Shown here in pieces: positions 1 to 9,351 of a stretch of DNA of 64,000 nt; positions within the stretch are counted from its first letter, which is position 1, and each line of letters starts with the position of its first letter. The translations under genes and the position numbers were made by a program. The DNA comes from Collimonas sp. PA-H2 (GTDB lineage: Bacteria > Pseudomonadota > Gammaproteobacteria > Burkholderiales > Burkholderiaceae_D), in NCBI RefSeq assembly GCF_002564105.1, contig NZ_PDBX01000001.1, positions 4,836,001 through 4,900,000 of the forward strand, read 5' to 3'. Under the pieces are notes generated by a model that worked only from the letters and a program-made list of their open reading frames with translations, was not told where the DNA came from and did not search any database.

Positions 1-765
1 GTTGAGAACGCGCTCAACCAATGCAGAAACGGAATTGCCTATTTCCTTGATTTTTGTCGTCTCATCCTGGGCGTAAGAAATATTCTTGATCGCATTTTCC
101 GCAGCTTTCATGCGCTCCACCAGGGGAGTGAGCCGATAGCGGTTCTTTACGGTTTCAAGCTCGCCCACGATGATGATCAAGTCTTTCACCTGCAGCCTGA
201 TACCGCTAAATTCTTTGATAATCTGGTTCGAGGAAAGATTTTCCTGCTGTGCCGCGGCGACCACTTTTTCTGCCTGGATATTCAGCGAGTCAATGCTGGT
301 CTTAACGGTGCTTATCGATTGCTCTATATTTATTAACGTGCCTTTAACGTTGCGCGCCTCGTCTCTGAATATTTCGGTATCCCTTAAACGGTCGCTGACC
401 GCAAAATTCATCTTGTTCTGCATGTCCTTATACAAGACAGGATTGATCTCCATGCCTTGCCTATCCAGTTTCTGGATGTCGCGCGTGATGGCCTCGATCG
501 ATTTGATATTGCCGTTGATTTCTGCAGAAGATTGCGCTTGTTGCTGACGATCTGTCGACATGCCGAGCTTAAAAAAATTGGCTGACGTTTTTTCGATTGT
601 GCGCTGCAGCTCGCTTGTCTTCAATTGCAATGGTATTGATTCATCGGTCAGCCTGTACACGCTTGAAGAAACACCGGTTAAAGCGACGAGACTTGTCACG
701 GAGATCGCCATCACTCCCAATAACAGCAATCCGGTGCTCGCCATCAGTTTCGTTTTGATTTTCAC
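1..765 (-). CDS. Chemoreceptor-like membrane protein, N-terminal part (cut by window edge)
   Basis: This frame is open from a GTG at 765 to the window edge, giving 255 residues without a stop. A GAGG ribosome-binding site lies about 7 bases before the GTG. The protein starts with two lysines and one hydrophobic segment (about residues 7-32). A long, charged, mostly helical region follows, of the kind seen in four-helix-bundle or HBM ligand-binding domains of methyl-accepting chemotaxis proteins. The HAMP and signalling domains would lie outside the window, so a histidine kinase or diguanylate cyclase with a similar sensor is not excluded. It follows the periplasmic binding protein gene by 55 bases on the same strand, which suggests that the binding protein could present a ligand to this receptor. 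Confidence 0.6.
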   Translation of the reverse strand, partial: MKIKTKLMASTGLLLLGVMAISVTSLVALTGVSSSVYRLTDESIPLQLKTSELQRTIEKTSANFFKLGMSTDRQQQAQSSAEINGNIKSIEAITRDIQKLDRQGMEINPVLYKDMQNKMNFAVSDRLRDTEIFRDEARNVKGTLINIEQSISTVKTSIDSLNIQAEKVVAAAQQENLSSNQIIKEFSGIRLQVKDLIIIVGELETVKNRYRLTPLVERMKAAENAIKNISYAQDETTKIKEIGNSVSALVERVLN

Positions 766-820
766 GAAAACCTCGTTTTTTTAACGCGTAACTTCTCTGT
801 CAGGTTGGACATCGCATGTG

Positions 821-1975
821 TTATTTCGGAATGGTCTCAACCGAGGTTATTTTTCCTTGCGATATTCTGGTCAAGAAAACCGAGTTCGAGGCTTGATGAT
901 TGTCCGGCCCGAGATTAAGTTGCATGCCGCCGATATCCAGCCCCTTGATCGATTCGAGAGCGTGGATCAGTCCCAAGCGCGTCAATCCAGAGCCGGTTCT
1001 TTCCAGGGCGATTGCCATGGCCCTGGCGGCAATGCATCCTTCGAAATTAACAAATCCGAGCTTTTCCCCTGGGGTATATTTTTCGATCAAGGTTGCGCAT
1101 TCTCTAGCGAGCGGCAAGCCGCGATTTTCTGGAAACGGGACTACTTGCGATATGACGACGCCGTCGCCGTCGACTCCCAATAGCTTCACCAGATTGTCTG
1201 TTCCGACGAAAGACACGGTCGCCAGATTGGCATTCAATCCCTCTCTCTTCGCATCTTTGATAAATGCCGACAGCGGCGTATAAGGACCAGCCATGATCAC
1301 GACGTCAGGCTTGCTATCGATTAAGGTGGCGAGCCCGGCCTGGATTGCGATCGTACCGCGCTGGAAAGTCGCTTTGGCGACAACTTCGATGTTGCGCCGT
1401 TTTAATGCCTGTTCTGTTCCGGCCAGCACCGCCAGGCCGAATCCGTCGTCCTGATAAAAGACTGCAAAGCGTTTGGCGCCTTTATCCTTGATGAAATGAT
1501 CGACCAGAATTTCCGTTTCGTCTCCGTAGCTGGCGCGCAGATTGAACACTTCCGGAATGACTGGCTTTCGTAAAAGCATCGCTCCGCTGAATATCCCCAC
1601 GAGAGGTATTTTCGTGTCCTTGATAATAGGCAGGACGGCGTTCGCGGTTGGCGTTCCTACATACCCGAACAAGGCAAAGACATTCATTTCCTCGGTCATT
1701 TTCAATGTTGCATCGATTGCCTTGTTGGGATCGTAGGCGTCGTCATCCACCAGCAAATTTATCTGCCGCCCGTGAATCCCGCCGTTGCTGTTGACATCGT
1801 TGAAAACCGCCATGGCGCCAACCCGCATGCCTTGGCCCAGCCCGGCGGCCGCCCCGGATTGCGCGTTAACCATGCCCAGGCGTATTTCAGTGTCGGAAAT
1901 TCCTGGATCCGCGGCATACAGCTGGCCGGTAAGCATCGTGCTAAATACGAAAGAGATAAGCGATTGCCTCACCAT
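821..1975 (-). CDS. Periplasmic branched-chain amino acid/amide-type binding protein (Peripla_BP_6)
   Basis: This is a 384-residue protein with a Sec signal peptide (MVRQSLISF... ending ...LYA-ADPG) and a mature start ISDTEIRLGMVNAQSG, typical of LivK/AmiC-like type 1 periplasmic binding proteins. An earlier in-frame ATG at 2020 would lie inside pilE. The ATG at 1975 has a perfect AGGAGG six bases upstream and places the signal peptide at the N terminus, so it was chosen. No ABC permease or ATPase lies nearby. The gene begins 10 bases after the pilE stop and is followed by a chemoreceptor-like gene, so a sensory role (ligand capture for a chemoreceptor) is at least as likely as transport. The ligand is unknown. 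Confidence 0.85.
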   Translation of the reverse strand: MVRQSLISFVFSTMLTGQLYAADPGISDTEIRLGMVNAQSGAAAGLGQGMRVGAMAVFNDVNSNGGIHGRQINLLVDDDAYDPNKAIDATLKMTEEMNVFALFGYVGTPTANAVLPIIKDTKIPLVGIFSGAMLLRKPVIPEVFNLRASYGDETEILVDHFIKDKGAKRFAVFYQDDGFGLAVLAGTEQALKRRNIEVVAKATFQRGTIAIQAGLATLIDSKPDVVIMAGPYTPLSAFIKDAKREGLNANLATVSFVGTDNLVKLLGVDGDGVVISQVVPFPENRGLPLARECATLIEKYTPGEKLGFVNFEGCIAARAMAIALERTGSGLTRLGLIHALESIKGLDIGGMQLNLGPDNHQASNSVFLTRISQGKITSVETIPK

Positions 1976-1985
1976 GGATTGCCTC

Positions 1986-2420
1986 CTAGGGGTTCCAGCA
2001 GACGGTCTGTGCATTGCCACTGCTATCTTGTGCGGATTTCTGGTTCGCCTGGTCGACGGTCAGGGAGGCACATTTGGTATCTTTAGTTTGTGATCCAATG
2101 GAGGTAGCGCTGAGCGTATAGGTCGTTGCCGTCAGGTTGGATAGGGCAACGGAATAAAAGCCCTGCGGAGAGGCTAGAGGAAACGTCGGGAGTGCTGCGC
2201 AAGCCTGGCTATAGGAAAAATTCTGGGCGTAGCAACGCTCGACGATCACCTGGTCTTGCGACAATGCCGTCAAGGCATCTGCTCGGCGAGAGTGCAGGAC
2301 GTAAGACTGGAACGACGGATAGGCGACGGCGGCAAGGATGCCTACGATCGCTACGACTATCATCAGTTCAATCAGCGTGAAACCGCCAGCAGGACGCGTA
2401 GTAAAGCGAAATGTTTGCAT
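1986..2420 (-). CDS. pilE: Type IV minor pilin PilE-like
   Basis: A 144-residue prepilin. The short basic leader ends in Gly13, followed by the class III cleavage motif [20 protein letters not shown], with the conserved glutamate at position 5 of the mature protein. The PilD peptidase would cleave and methylate here. The globular part has four cysteines (near [15 protein letters not shown] and ...KCASLT...TVCWNP), enough for two disulfides. The start lies 10 bases after the pilY1 stop. Its position at the end of the fimT-pilVWXY1 series marks it as the minor pilin PilE of the P. aeruginosa-type cluster and not the major pilin. Confidence 0.9.
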   Translation of the reverse strand: MQTFRFTTRPAGGFTLIELMIVVAIVGILAAVAYPSFQSYVLHSRRADALTALSQDQVIVERCYAQNFSYSQACAALPTFPLASPQGFYSVALSNLTATTYTLSATSIGSQTKDTKCASLTVDQANQKSAQDSSGNAQTVCWNP

Positions 2421-2430
2421 GGTATCGGCC

Positions 2431-5400
2431 TTATTGAAGTTGCCACCAGGTCAGGCGCCGTGGCGTGCTGTTAGGATCGATAATGGACACTTGCTGCCCG
2501 CCCGACTGGGTAATCAGTTTTACAATCTGATTTTGCTTGTTGGGGCCGATGGGCGTCGGCGCGCTGGAGAAGCCGGTTCCCAGTCCAACGCCGACAGGAT
2601 TGCTACCGTTCACAACGTCCTTGGCATTGATGACGCCATTGCCGTTGACGTCGAGTTGAGGCTGGATGAACGCGCCGCCGGTCTGGAAATTCAATTCAAG
2701 AAGCATTGAGGTGAAGCCGGCGTTGCAAGAGTTGGCAGCCGGCGGCGTATTCAAGGTCGCCAGGAATGCACCGTTGAGCAGCTGCGGCGCAGTGACGATG
2801 CGCTGTCCTGCGACAAGAAGATCATCGTACCAGCCGAACTGCTTGCTCCAGTCGATTGCATTGCTGGTATCGGTCAGCACGTCCTGCGGCAAGCCGGAGG
2901 ATGCGGCGGTAACCAAGGCGAGCGTTTGCGATTGCAAATTGCCGCGCGCCGGCACACTGGTATTCCCCGGTTTATCCCAAATGCCGTATACAGTCTGTTT
3001 TTGCTGGCTGCTCAGATCGGTCGAGGTCAACAGCTGGCCGGTGCCGAACATGACGATCTGCCCTTGCAGGCGCGGATAGTTTGGATGCAGCGTGACCAGC
3101 GGCGCTGTGGTGATAGCCTGGACATTGCCGCTGGCGTCGCGTGCCTGGAACAGAAGACGCACTACCCACTTGGTCGTATCGGCGTTGCCGACGTCGACCG
3201 CCCAGAGATTTCCTTGCAGGTCGCCGGCATAGATCTGCGTGATAGCCTGTCCCTGGAGGCCGTCCGAGTTGCCTATCGCCACAGTTGATAAGCCTTGCGG
3301 CAGGCTACTGTTGCAGGCGTTGGCCGAGGTGGTGTTGCTGACCGTCGCGCACAGGTCGATTTTGCTGACGGTCTGCCCGGTTTTCGGATTGAGTGCGTAC
3401 AGCACGGCCTTGTTATTGGGGCTGTTGTAGCCGTTGCCGAAGAAGACCGCAAAGCCGGTTCCGGTGGTGACGGGGGCAATCTGCGGCTCGCTGTAACCCA
3501 GGCCCATGTCAGCCTCGCTAAATTCCCACAGGGTTGCGCTGGCCAGCGCCGATTCGGACGTGAGAGATTGGGGATTGCTTACATCCATGGCGTAGACGGT
3601 TTTCCCGCCGGCGGCTTCGCCACCGACCAGCAGCGTGTGCCATGTGCCGTCGGCAAATTGAACGTCGCCGATTTGCGGCGATCCGTCTACAAAGAAAAGA
3701 TGGTTCTGGTTGTATAGCGGGTTGCTCAGTGCTTGCAGGTTGGCGAAGACACCGTTCGGCACGAAAGCAAACTGCTCGGCCCCGGTCGCTGCATTGAAGG
3801 CGTGCAGCATGCCGTCGTTGGCGCCGCCATACAGCATGGGCTGGCGGCTGACCTGGGCTTGCTTGAAAGTGAGATAACTCGCCGAAAAATAAGGAGCCGA
3901 GGGTGCGCCGACATAGGCCGGTTGGCTATCGACGATATCGCCGAGAATATGGGAACGGTTGCGGAAGCTGCCGCCGTTGTGCTGTTCCAACGCGCTATTG
4001 CCGCGCAAATAGGCGAGCCGGTTCTGGCCCTGTGTGTCGGCAGGCTGCAGCAAGCCTTGCTGCGCCGTGCTCAAGCTGGCCCATTGAAACGGCGCTCCGC
4101 CCCCGCTGCCATTATTGAGTGTCGGATTCCAGGTGGCGATGAGACGGCTGCTTGACCAGCCGCCGGCGGATGCCTTGGTATCCAGGAGCGATTGTGCCGA
4201 CCACAGCGCCGCGCCGGTGGGCACGCCGGTCGCCGGGTTAAGCGCTTTTTCGATCAGATTGCCGGTCCAGTCCTGGTATGGTGTGTCACTCGACGTGAAA
4301 TTTGATTGATATTCAACGCTGCCATTCTGTAAAGTGGTCGAATTCACGGCCGCCGCGGTCGTCGACAACGAGCCGCTCTGCACTGAAATAAGAATATTGT
4401 TGAGGTCGCTGACCAGCGCACTTGGGCTGCTGGCCGGGTAATAGCTGCCGGTGCCGCCGGCAATTGCCATTGCCTGCAAGGTAGCCGCGGCCTGCGGATT
4501 GACGGTCGGATCGACGCCCGCGCCGAGGCCGATGACGTAGGTATTGATGCCGGCGCTCTTTAGTTTGGCGAGATTGGCGATCGTATCCGTCAAGGCCTGG
4601 TCGTTGGTCGTACCTAAAGAGCCGTCGGCGTTGAAGGTGGCGGTCAAGCCATAGCCCAGGGCCGCGGCGCTGCCTAGCGGTGGCCAGGAGGCGCCGTTCA
4701 AGTCCTGGGTAGGAAGGCCGTCGGAAATCAGGACTACATATTGTTTTGGCGTACAGCCGCTGCCGGAGCTTGCCACCGACGCCAGATAACTCTGCGCCTT
4801 GGCCAGCAGCCCTGCGGTCGGCGCCTGCCCAGCCACGGCCTTGATTTCGCTGGTTTGCAGACTGTTGGTTTCCGGCGCCAGGTAGGGTACGAATTTATTG
4901 ACGGCGGTGCTGATGGAACTGGTAGTCGGCACCGTGCCGGCAGTCGTCATCGTCACCAGGACATTGCCATTGGTAGCCGACTGGCTGCCGCCGTAGCCGA
5001 ACCCCCGCTGCGCATACATCACCTGCGGCGAGTACGGCACGAATCCGGCGTTGGTCGGTCCGGTCGACTGGTTGGCGGACGGTACGCTGCTGGCATACGA
5101 GATATTGATGGTGCCGCTATTGTAGTTTGCCAGTGAATAATTAGGCGGGTAGGGCGTACTTGGCGTTACCTTGCCGTAGTTGATATAAATGCTTGCCTGG
5201 GAACCGGAATACAGGACGTCGTTGATGTTGGCATCGTCGCTCGATGCGCCTATCTGCATATACAGCGAGGTCGACACCGCGGTCGCCGTATACAAACCGG
5301 ATTTGGCAATCGCATTGCAATTGCTGTTGACGGTGGATGACGCTGTCAGGTAGCCCAGGCATGGATTGGCGACATATCGATTGCCGCTGCTCTGCGTACT

Positions 5401-5955
5401 CGTGAATGCAAAGCCGCTTGCGGCGGGAGACATGTAGTAGACCCAGGTCGTATAGAGACTGGTGCCGCTGGTGCTGTAGGTGGCAAGTGCAAAATCGGTA
5501 TTTTGCATGTAGGCTTGAATGATCGCCTGGATGCCTGCTTTGGCGATGTTCAGGCGGCTTGCGCCGTTGTCGGCAAGATTGCCGCTTTGCGTCACGGTAT
5601 AAGGCGCGTTTCCCAGGACGTCGGCAGCCTGCAGCGGCGGCGTAAATCCCGCAGGCACCGCATAGGTCGAGGGGGAACTGGAACCGGTGAGCGAGGTCAG
5701 GCCGCTGGCCAGGCTGCCCGAACCGATCATGATGGCGCCGCTCAGGGTGCCGTCCATCGATTCCGAGTTGCCCATGGCGATCAGTACCTGAGGATGTACC
5801 GGCGACGAAACGGTGAGCGGCACCTGGGAAATCGGCAGGATCACGCTCGAGCCGGCGTTAGCTGGGAGCAGAAAATGCGTCAATGCCGCCAGCAGCGCGG
5901 CAACTGCCGCCAGGCCGGCGAATCCGATTCCGGTTCTTCTTTGGCGCGTCATCAT
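2431..5955 (-). CDS. pilY1: Type IV pilus tip adhesin/biogenesis factor PilY1
   Basis: A 1174-residue exported protein. PilY1 sits at the pilus tip with the minor pilins, primes assembly and mediates adhesion and surface sensing. The N terminus is a signal peptide (about residues 1-35). Residues 55-535 resemble the von Willebrand A-like half: [14 protein letters not shown] occupies the MIDAS position but lacks the leading aspartate of the usual DxSxS. Residues 640-1090 contain the Neisseria PilC beta-propeller signature ([37 protein letters not shown]). A calcium-loop-like [12 protein letters not shown] lies at 1102-1113. The length is normal for the family. The gene starts 22 bases after pilX. 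Confidence 0.92.
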   Translation of the reverse strand: MMTRQRRTGIGFAGLAAVAALLAALTHFLLPANAGSSVILPISQVPLTVSSPVHPQVLIAMGNSESMDGTLSGAIMIGSGSLASGLTSLTGSSSPSTYAVPAGFTPPLQAADVLGNAPYTVTQSGNLADNGASRLNIAKAGIQAIIQAYMQNTDFALATYSTSGTSLYTTWVYYMSPAASGFAFTSTQSSGNRYVANPCLGYLTASSTVNSNCNAIAKSGLYTATAVSTSLYMQIGASSDDANINDVLYSGSQASIYINYGKVTPSTPYPPNYSLANYNSGTINISYASSVPSANQSTGPTNAGFVPYSPQVMYAQRGFGYGGSQSATNGNVLVTMTTAGTVPTTSSISTAVNKFVPYLAPETNSLQTSEIKAVAGQAPTAGLLAKAQSYLASVASSGSGCTPKQYVVLISDGLPTQDLNGASWPPLGSAAALGYGLTATFNADGSLGTTNDQALTDTIANLAKLKSAGINTYVIGLGAGVDPTVNPQAAATLQAMAIAGGTGSYYPASSPSALVSDLNNILISVQSGSLSTTAAAVNSTTLQNGSVEYQSNFTSSDTPYQDWTGNLIEKALNPATGVPTGAALWSAQSLLDTKASAGGWSSSRLIATWNPTLNNGSGGGAPFQWASLSTAQQGLLQPADTQGQNRLAYLRGNSALEQHNGGSFRNRSHILGDIVDSQPAYVGAPSAPYFSASYLTFKQAQVSRQPMLYGGANDGMLHAFNAATGAEQFAFVPNGVFANLQALSNPLYNQNHLFFVDGSPQIGDVQFADGTWHTLLVGGEAAGGKTVYAMDVSNPQSLTSESALASATLWEFSEADMGLGYSEPQIAPVTTGTGFAVFFGNGYNSPNNKAVLYALNPKTGQTVSKIDLCATVSNTTSANACNSSLPQGLSTVAIGNSDGLQGQAITQIYAGDLQGNLWAVDVGNADTTKWVVRLLFQARDASGNVQAITTAPLVTLHPNYPRLQGQIVMFGTGQLLTSTDLSSQQKQTVYGIWDKPGNTSVPARGNLQSQTLALVTAASSGLPQDVLTDTSNAIDWSKQFGWYDDLLVAGQRIVTAPQLLNGAFLATLNTPPAANSCNAGFTSMLLELNFQTGGAFIQPQLDVNGNGVINAKDVVNGSNPVGVGLGTGFSSAPTPIGPNKQNQIVKLITQSGGQQVSIIDPNSTPRRLTWWQLQ

Positions 5956-5977
5956 TCGGCCCCTGGCATCCTTGTGG

Positions 5978-6493
5978 CTACTGTTGAATCTGTACGGTGC
6001 TTTGCAACATCACCGGGGCGCCGCCACTGGGGCCGACCGCGCGCGCGGTGATGCGGAATACCCAGGTGGCTTTCTTCAAGCTTTGCCCGGGAAGAATGAC
6101 TGACGGCAGCAGCTCGATAATGTAGGCAGCCGGCGTCTTCGATCCGCCCTGGAAGCTCTGGATGACCGCACTGCTGCCGGCCCAGTTGACGCTATTCCAT
6201 AGAGCCACACCCGCAGGATTGAAAACATAAAGGCCGTTGTTGTTCGCCAGGAAGCTGTTGGCCGGATAATTGCCCGCCAGAATATTGCTCTGTGCCTGGT
6301 TGAGAGCGCCTTCCGCGGTCTGAAATGCAATCTGCACATCGCCGCTGTTGGTAGCAATCCTGGTCTGCGTGCTGTTCAGAGACACCAGGCCGAGCCCGAG
6401 CACAGTCAGCGTCAACATCAGCATGATCGTGATCAGCAGCACCGCGCCGCGCTGGGCGGGCGCCGGCAGGAGTGGCGATGGACGAGCGCTCAT
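5978..6493 (-). CDS. pilX: Type IV pilus assembly protein PilX
   Basis: A 171-residue minor pilin-like protein. After a 15-residue leader it has QRGAVLLITIMLMLTLTVLGLGLVSL, the PilX pattern in which a hydrophobic helix follows a short basic segment and the cleavage site is less canonical than in PilE. The start codon overlaps the pilW stop (ATGA), giving translational coupling. PilX helps form the priming complex at the pilus tip with PilV, PilW and PilY1. The assignment rests on the N-terminal helix, the size and the gene order. Confidence 0.85.
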   Translation of the reverse strand: MSARPSPLLPAPAQRGAVLLITIMLMLTLTVLGLGLVSLNSTQTRIATNSGDVQIAFQTAEGALNQAQSNILAGNYPANSFLANNNGLYVFNPAGVALWNSVNWAGSSAVIQSFQGGSKTPAAYIIELLPSVILPGQSLKKATWVFRITARAVGPSGGAPVMLQSTVQIQQ

Positions 6494-7572
6494 ACCGCAT
6501 TCCTCAAGTTGATGCTCAGTTCATAGACATGTCGCAAACGCCCGTCCGCGGGGACTGTGACGGTGGTGCCAAGCACTGAGAACTGCCTGGAGGCAGTATT
6601 GCTGGTGGTGCCCGACCCCAGCAGCCCCTGGACCAGGAAGCCGAGGCGGATAGCGTAAACCTTGGTCCAGTCGCTTACTGCGCCGGCGGCGACATATTGA
6701 GTGACGATGCCATTCGCGCCAATCCCGTAGAGTACTTGCATTGTTTCCACCCCAGGCACCAGCGGCTGTGCGGCCCATGCGCCGTTGCTATAGACTGCCC
6801 GCATCAGCGCGCTTTGGTCGCCCACTCCATGGGCAACATAAAATGCGGTTTGTTGAAGCGGGACAAATTGGGAACCAGCGGCATAATTAACCGCCAGCGC
6901 AGCACTGCTGTTGGTCATCGCGCCACTGCCGGTGGCATGCGTGATGGTGTTCGCGGAGACCGCTGTGATTTGAAAGATGCTCGCTTTCAGGCAGTCTGAA
7001 ATTATCCCGATCTGACCTGCACCAAGGCCCGCGGCACTTTGCAAGGTCATCGTGTTGCTGCCGACGGCGATCGCGGTCACGCCGATGGGGCCGGTGTCGG
7101 GCGCTGCGCCAAGTAAGACAAGCACGTCGCTGCCGGTTTCGACATTACCGGTCAGCGTGGAATCCAGTGCAGGTGACCAGTCGCCGGCACTGACATCGTT
7201 GGCGCTGTTGTCTTGTGCGATGCTCAATGCACTGCCGCTGCCTGCGGTTCCCGCAGCGTCATATCCGGACAGCAGACTGGCCTTGGTGGCGATCGTGCCC
7301 AATGGCGGCGGGCCTCCTGCGTTCAGATTCGATAAAGACTGTGTCACCGAGGAGCAGCCGTTAAAGCCGGCTGAGCGTATGACCGGCGTTACAAGTGCAG
7401 CAATGGCGTTTTCCGCATTTTGAATTGCGACCTGCGATGCGCTCGACTTGTACATCTGCGCTTGTACCAGATACACGCTGATCACCGCCCCGCTCACGAA
7501 CAAGCCGATAGCCATAGCCACCATCAGCTCTACCAATGAGAAGCCGCGGCAACGATGGTTCGCCCTGTTCAT
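6490..7572 (-). CDS. pilW: Type IV pilus assembly protein PilW
   Basis: A 360-residue prepilin. The start at 7572 (MNRANHRCRGFSLVELMVAMAIGLF) places the PilD site at Gly10/Phe11 and overlaps the pilV stop by four bases. An upstream extension of the same frame to 7824 runs antiparallel into pilV and carries no pilin sequence, so it was rejected. The C-terminal part is a large Ala/Gly/Thr/Ser-rich globular domain as in other PilW proteins. PilW bridges PilX/PilY1 and PilV in the minor pilin complex. Confidence 0.88.
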   Translation of the reverse strand: MNRANHRCRGFSLVELMVAMAIGLFVSGAVISVYLVQAQMYKSSASQVAIQNAENAIAALVTPVIRSAGFNGCSSVTQSLSNLNAGGPPPLGTIATKASLLSGYDAAGTAGSGSALSIAQDNSANDVSAGDWSPALDSTLTGNVETGSDVLVLLGAAPDTGPIGVTAIAVGSNTMTLQSAAGLGAGQIGIISDCLKASIFQITAVSANTITHATGSGAMTNSSAALAVNYAAGSQFVPLQQTAFYVAHGVGDQSALMRAVYSNGAWAAQPLVPGVETMQVLYGIGANGIVTQYVAAGAVSDWTKVYAIRLGFLVQGLLGSGTTSNTASRQFSVLGTTVTVPADGRLRHVYELSINLRNAV

Positions 7573-8108
7573 AGCAATGTCTGCACAGTGAATTGTGCAA
7601 GATTGGATTTGGATGCCTGTGTCTGGCTGGCGGCGCCGAGCTTGCCTTGTGCCGGACTGTCGTCCCACTGTACGACGATGGTCACCAGGGTGTTGTTGCC
7701 GGTCGGCGCCGCGCCGGTCACAATCGAACCGCTGCCGCTCGGCAGTTGCGCCAGGTCTTTGGCTAGCCAGTACCAGACGTCGTATGCGGCCAGCTGGGTG
7801 GCGCTGCACGCAGTCGTACTGCAATCCGGCGATGCCGCCGCCGGGATGACCGGTGTGCCGCCAGTCGTGATGTTGTTGACCGCATAGCCACCGTTGATAG
7901 CGGTCTGACTGTTGGCGCGGACACGATCGATGACGTCATAGGCGGACTGTACTGCCTGCTGCTTGATGTAGCTCGAGCTGTTGGCCTTATGCGCGGTTAG
8001 CAACAGTCCGGCGATGCCCAGCATGCCAAAAGCCAGTACTACCACCGCGATCAGAACTTCCAATAAGGCAAATCCGGAGTGCCTGCTAGATTTTCTTTTC
8101 AGATTCAT
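7569..8108 (-). CDS. pilV: Type IV pilus modification/minor pilin PilV
   Basis: A 179-residue prepilin beginning MNLKRKSSRHSGFALLEVLI, with the cleavage site after Gly12 and the conserved Glu5 of the mature protein. The ATG at 8108 was chosen because it gives a normal 12-residue basic leader; the frame extends to 8237 but would overlap fimT. The start lies 11 bases after the fimT stop, and its stop overlaps pilW. A tract SPDCSTTACSATQLA carries a likely disulfide. The role is in pilus priming with PilW, PilX and PilY1. Confidence 0.87.
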   Translation of the reverse strand: MNLKRKSSRHSGFALLEVLIAVVVLAFGMLGIAGLLLTAHKANSSSYIKQQAVQSAYDVIDRVRANSQTAINGGYAVNNITTGGTPVIPAAASPDCSTTACSATQLAAYDVWYWLAKDLAQLPSGSGSIVTGAAPTGNNTLVTIVVQWDDSPAQGKLGAASQTQASKSNLAQFTVQTLL

Positions 8109-8119
8109 CGCGGCTCGCT

Positions 8120-8833
8120 TTACGGGCACGCCAAGGCGCCGCCCCATATTGCTTGACCCGGGGTGGGGCCTTGCTGGATGGATCCTGTGGCAATCACCTG
8201 CAATGAACGCGCGAAGGTCGCGCCGCGACTGTCGCAAATCTTGAAATTCGATTGCGTAGCAGCCAGTCCGCGAGAATCAAAGACGATCGCGCTCACCGTC
8301 ACGCCATTGAAAGGGACTGCAGCCAGTATCGGATCGCGTGGTCCAATCTGATAACTTTGCAGAAGAGCGCCCGTTCCCGTAGCCGGCAGCGTGGTGACGA
8401 TCCAGCCGGCTCCCCAATTGGCTCCGCACGTCACGGACCCGACAGCGCCTAGCGGACAGACCTGCGCGTTGACATTCTGGGTGAGCGCATTGGATCTGGC
8501 GTAATTCAAGGCATTCACAAAGGCATTTGCCTGCGCCGACAAGCGATTGTTCATCAGCATGGAACTGAAGGATGGCATGGCAAGCGCCATCAGGATGGAG
8601 GCAATGACGATCGTGATCAACAGCTCAATCAAGGTGAATCCCAGCCGATGCGGAAAGATGGCCGCAAAGCGCTCTAAGAAAAATCGTTCGCCAAATTGCC
8701 TGTGTTGAAGAACCGACTGCAATGAATTGCCGCCATGTCGGGCGGATGCAGACCGTGCTGACCGGACGCAACTCGTCGCTAGTTCGGTCGACCTGGAAGA
8801 GCAAATTGACATCAAGGCTGTCGGTACAGTCAT
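8120..8833 (-). CDS. fimT: Type IV pilin-like FimT/GspH family protein
   Basis: The core is a FimT/GspH pseudopilin: RLGFTLIELLITIVIASILM followed by a GspH-like domain (RLSAQANAFVNALNYARSNA, then VCPLG and CDSRG). FimT heads minor pilin clusters and in some species binds DNA during uptake. The start is uncertain. The prepilin cleavage glycine lies far from any ATG: the ATG at 8833 gives a 65-residue leader, one at 8887 gives 83, and a TTG at about 8722 would give 28. Most prepilin leaders are under 30 residues. The 8833 ATG has only a weak AAGG upstream. The pilin part is secure, the N terminus is not. Confidence 0.78.
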   Translation of the reverse strand: MTVPTALMSICSSRSTELATSCVRSARSASARHGGNSLQSVLQHRQFGERFFLERFAAIFPHRLGFTLIELLITIVIASILMALAMPSFSSMLMNNRLSAQANAFVNALNYARSNALTQNVNAQVCPLGAVGSVTCGANWGAGWIVTTLPATGTGALLQSYQIGPRDPILAAVPFNGVTVSAIVFDSRGLAATQSNFKICDSRGATFARSLQVIATGSIQQGPTPGQAIWGGALACP

Positions 8834-9351
8834 GGCGATCTTTACCTTATGTCTACAGTCGGCCAGGAAGATAGGCAAATAGTTCATGACCGGCGTGCCG
8901 TGTGTGCACGTCTATGCCATAGCAATAGCCGTGGCTGGCTTTCCCTCTCCCAAGTGAGTGGCGGGTTGCGTCGGATGACAGCGCGGTTCAGAAATCGTTA
9001 ACCGCTTATTAACATTAATGCATTGGTCCTCAGAAAAACAGCTGTCAATAGTGATAGGTGGCAATATTTTCTTTTGGCATCAACAATGGACACCGAGAAT
9101 TGCCAACATCGGCGACCTGCTACGTTTTGTGCATTTAAATTGCATGGCGGCCGAGCGCTGTAGTGCCTGTCATCTTGGTTTTGACCGTTGTCGGAACGAA
9201 TCAAGTTGATTATTTGCTTTGCGATTTGTTAAGAGAGGGCTACACTTAATTTCCATGAGGCAATATTTTTCATGCATTAACGCCCGCGAGAATGTCCGAT
9301 GCGCATCGACGTACCGCAGCAATCTTCCCGCCATCAAGAGAGGGATTTGAT
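8834..9351. other. Divergent intergenic region, fimT / ThDP-enzyme operon
   Basis: About 520 bases between two divergent operons. The part at 8990-9250 is visibly richer in A and T than its surroundings, as expected for promoters. A TACACT box near 9240-9246 could be the -10 of the rightward operon, but no convincing -35 was found. No gene, tRNA or clear terminator was seen. An in-frame ATG at 9292 of the rightward frame lacks a good ribosome-binding site. Confidence 0.5.
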
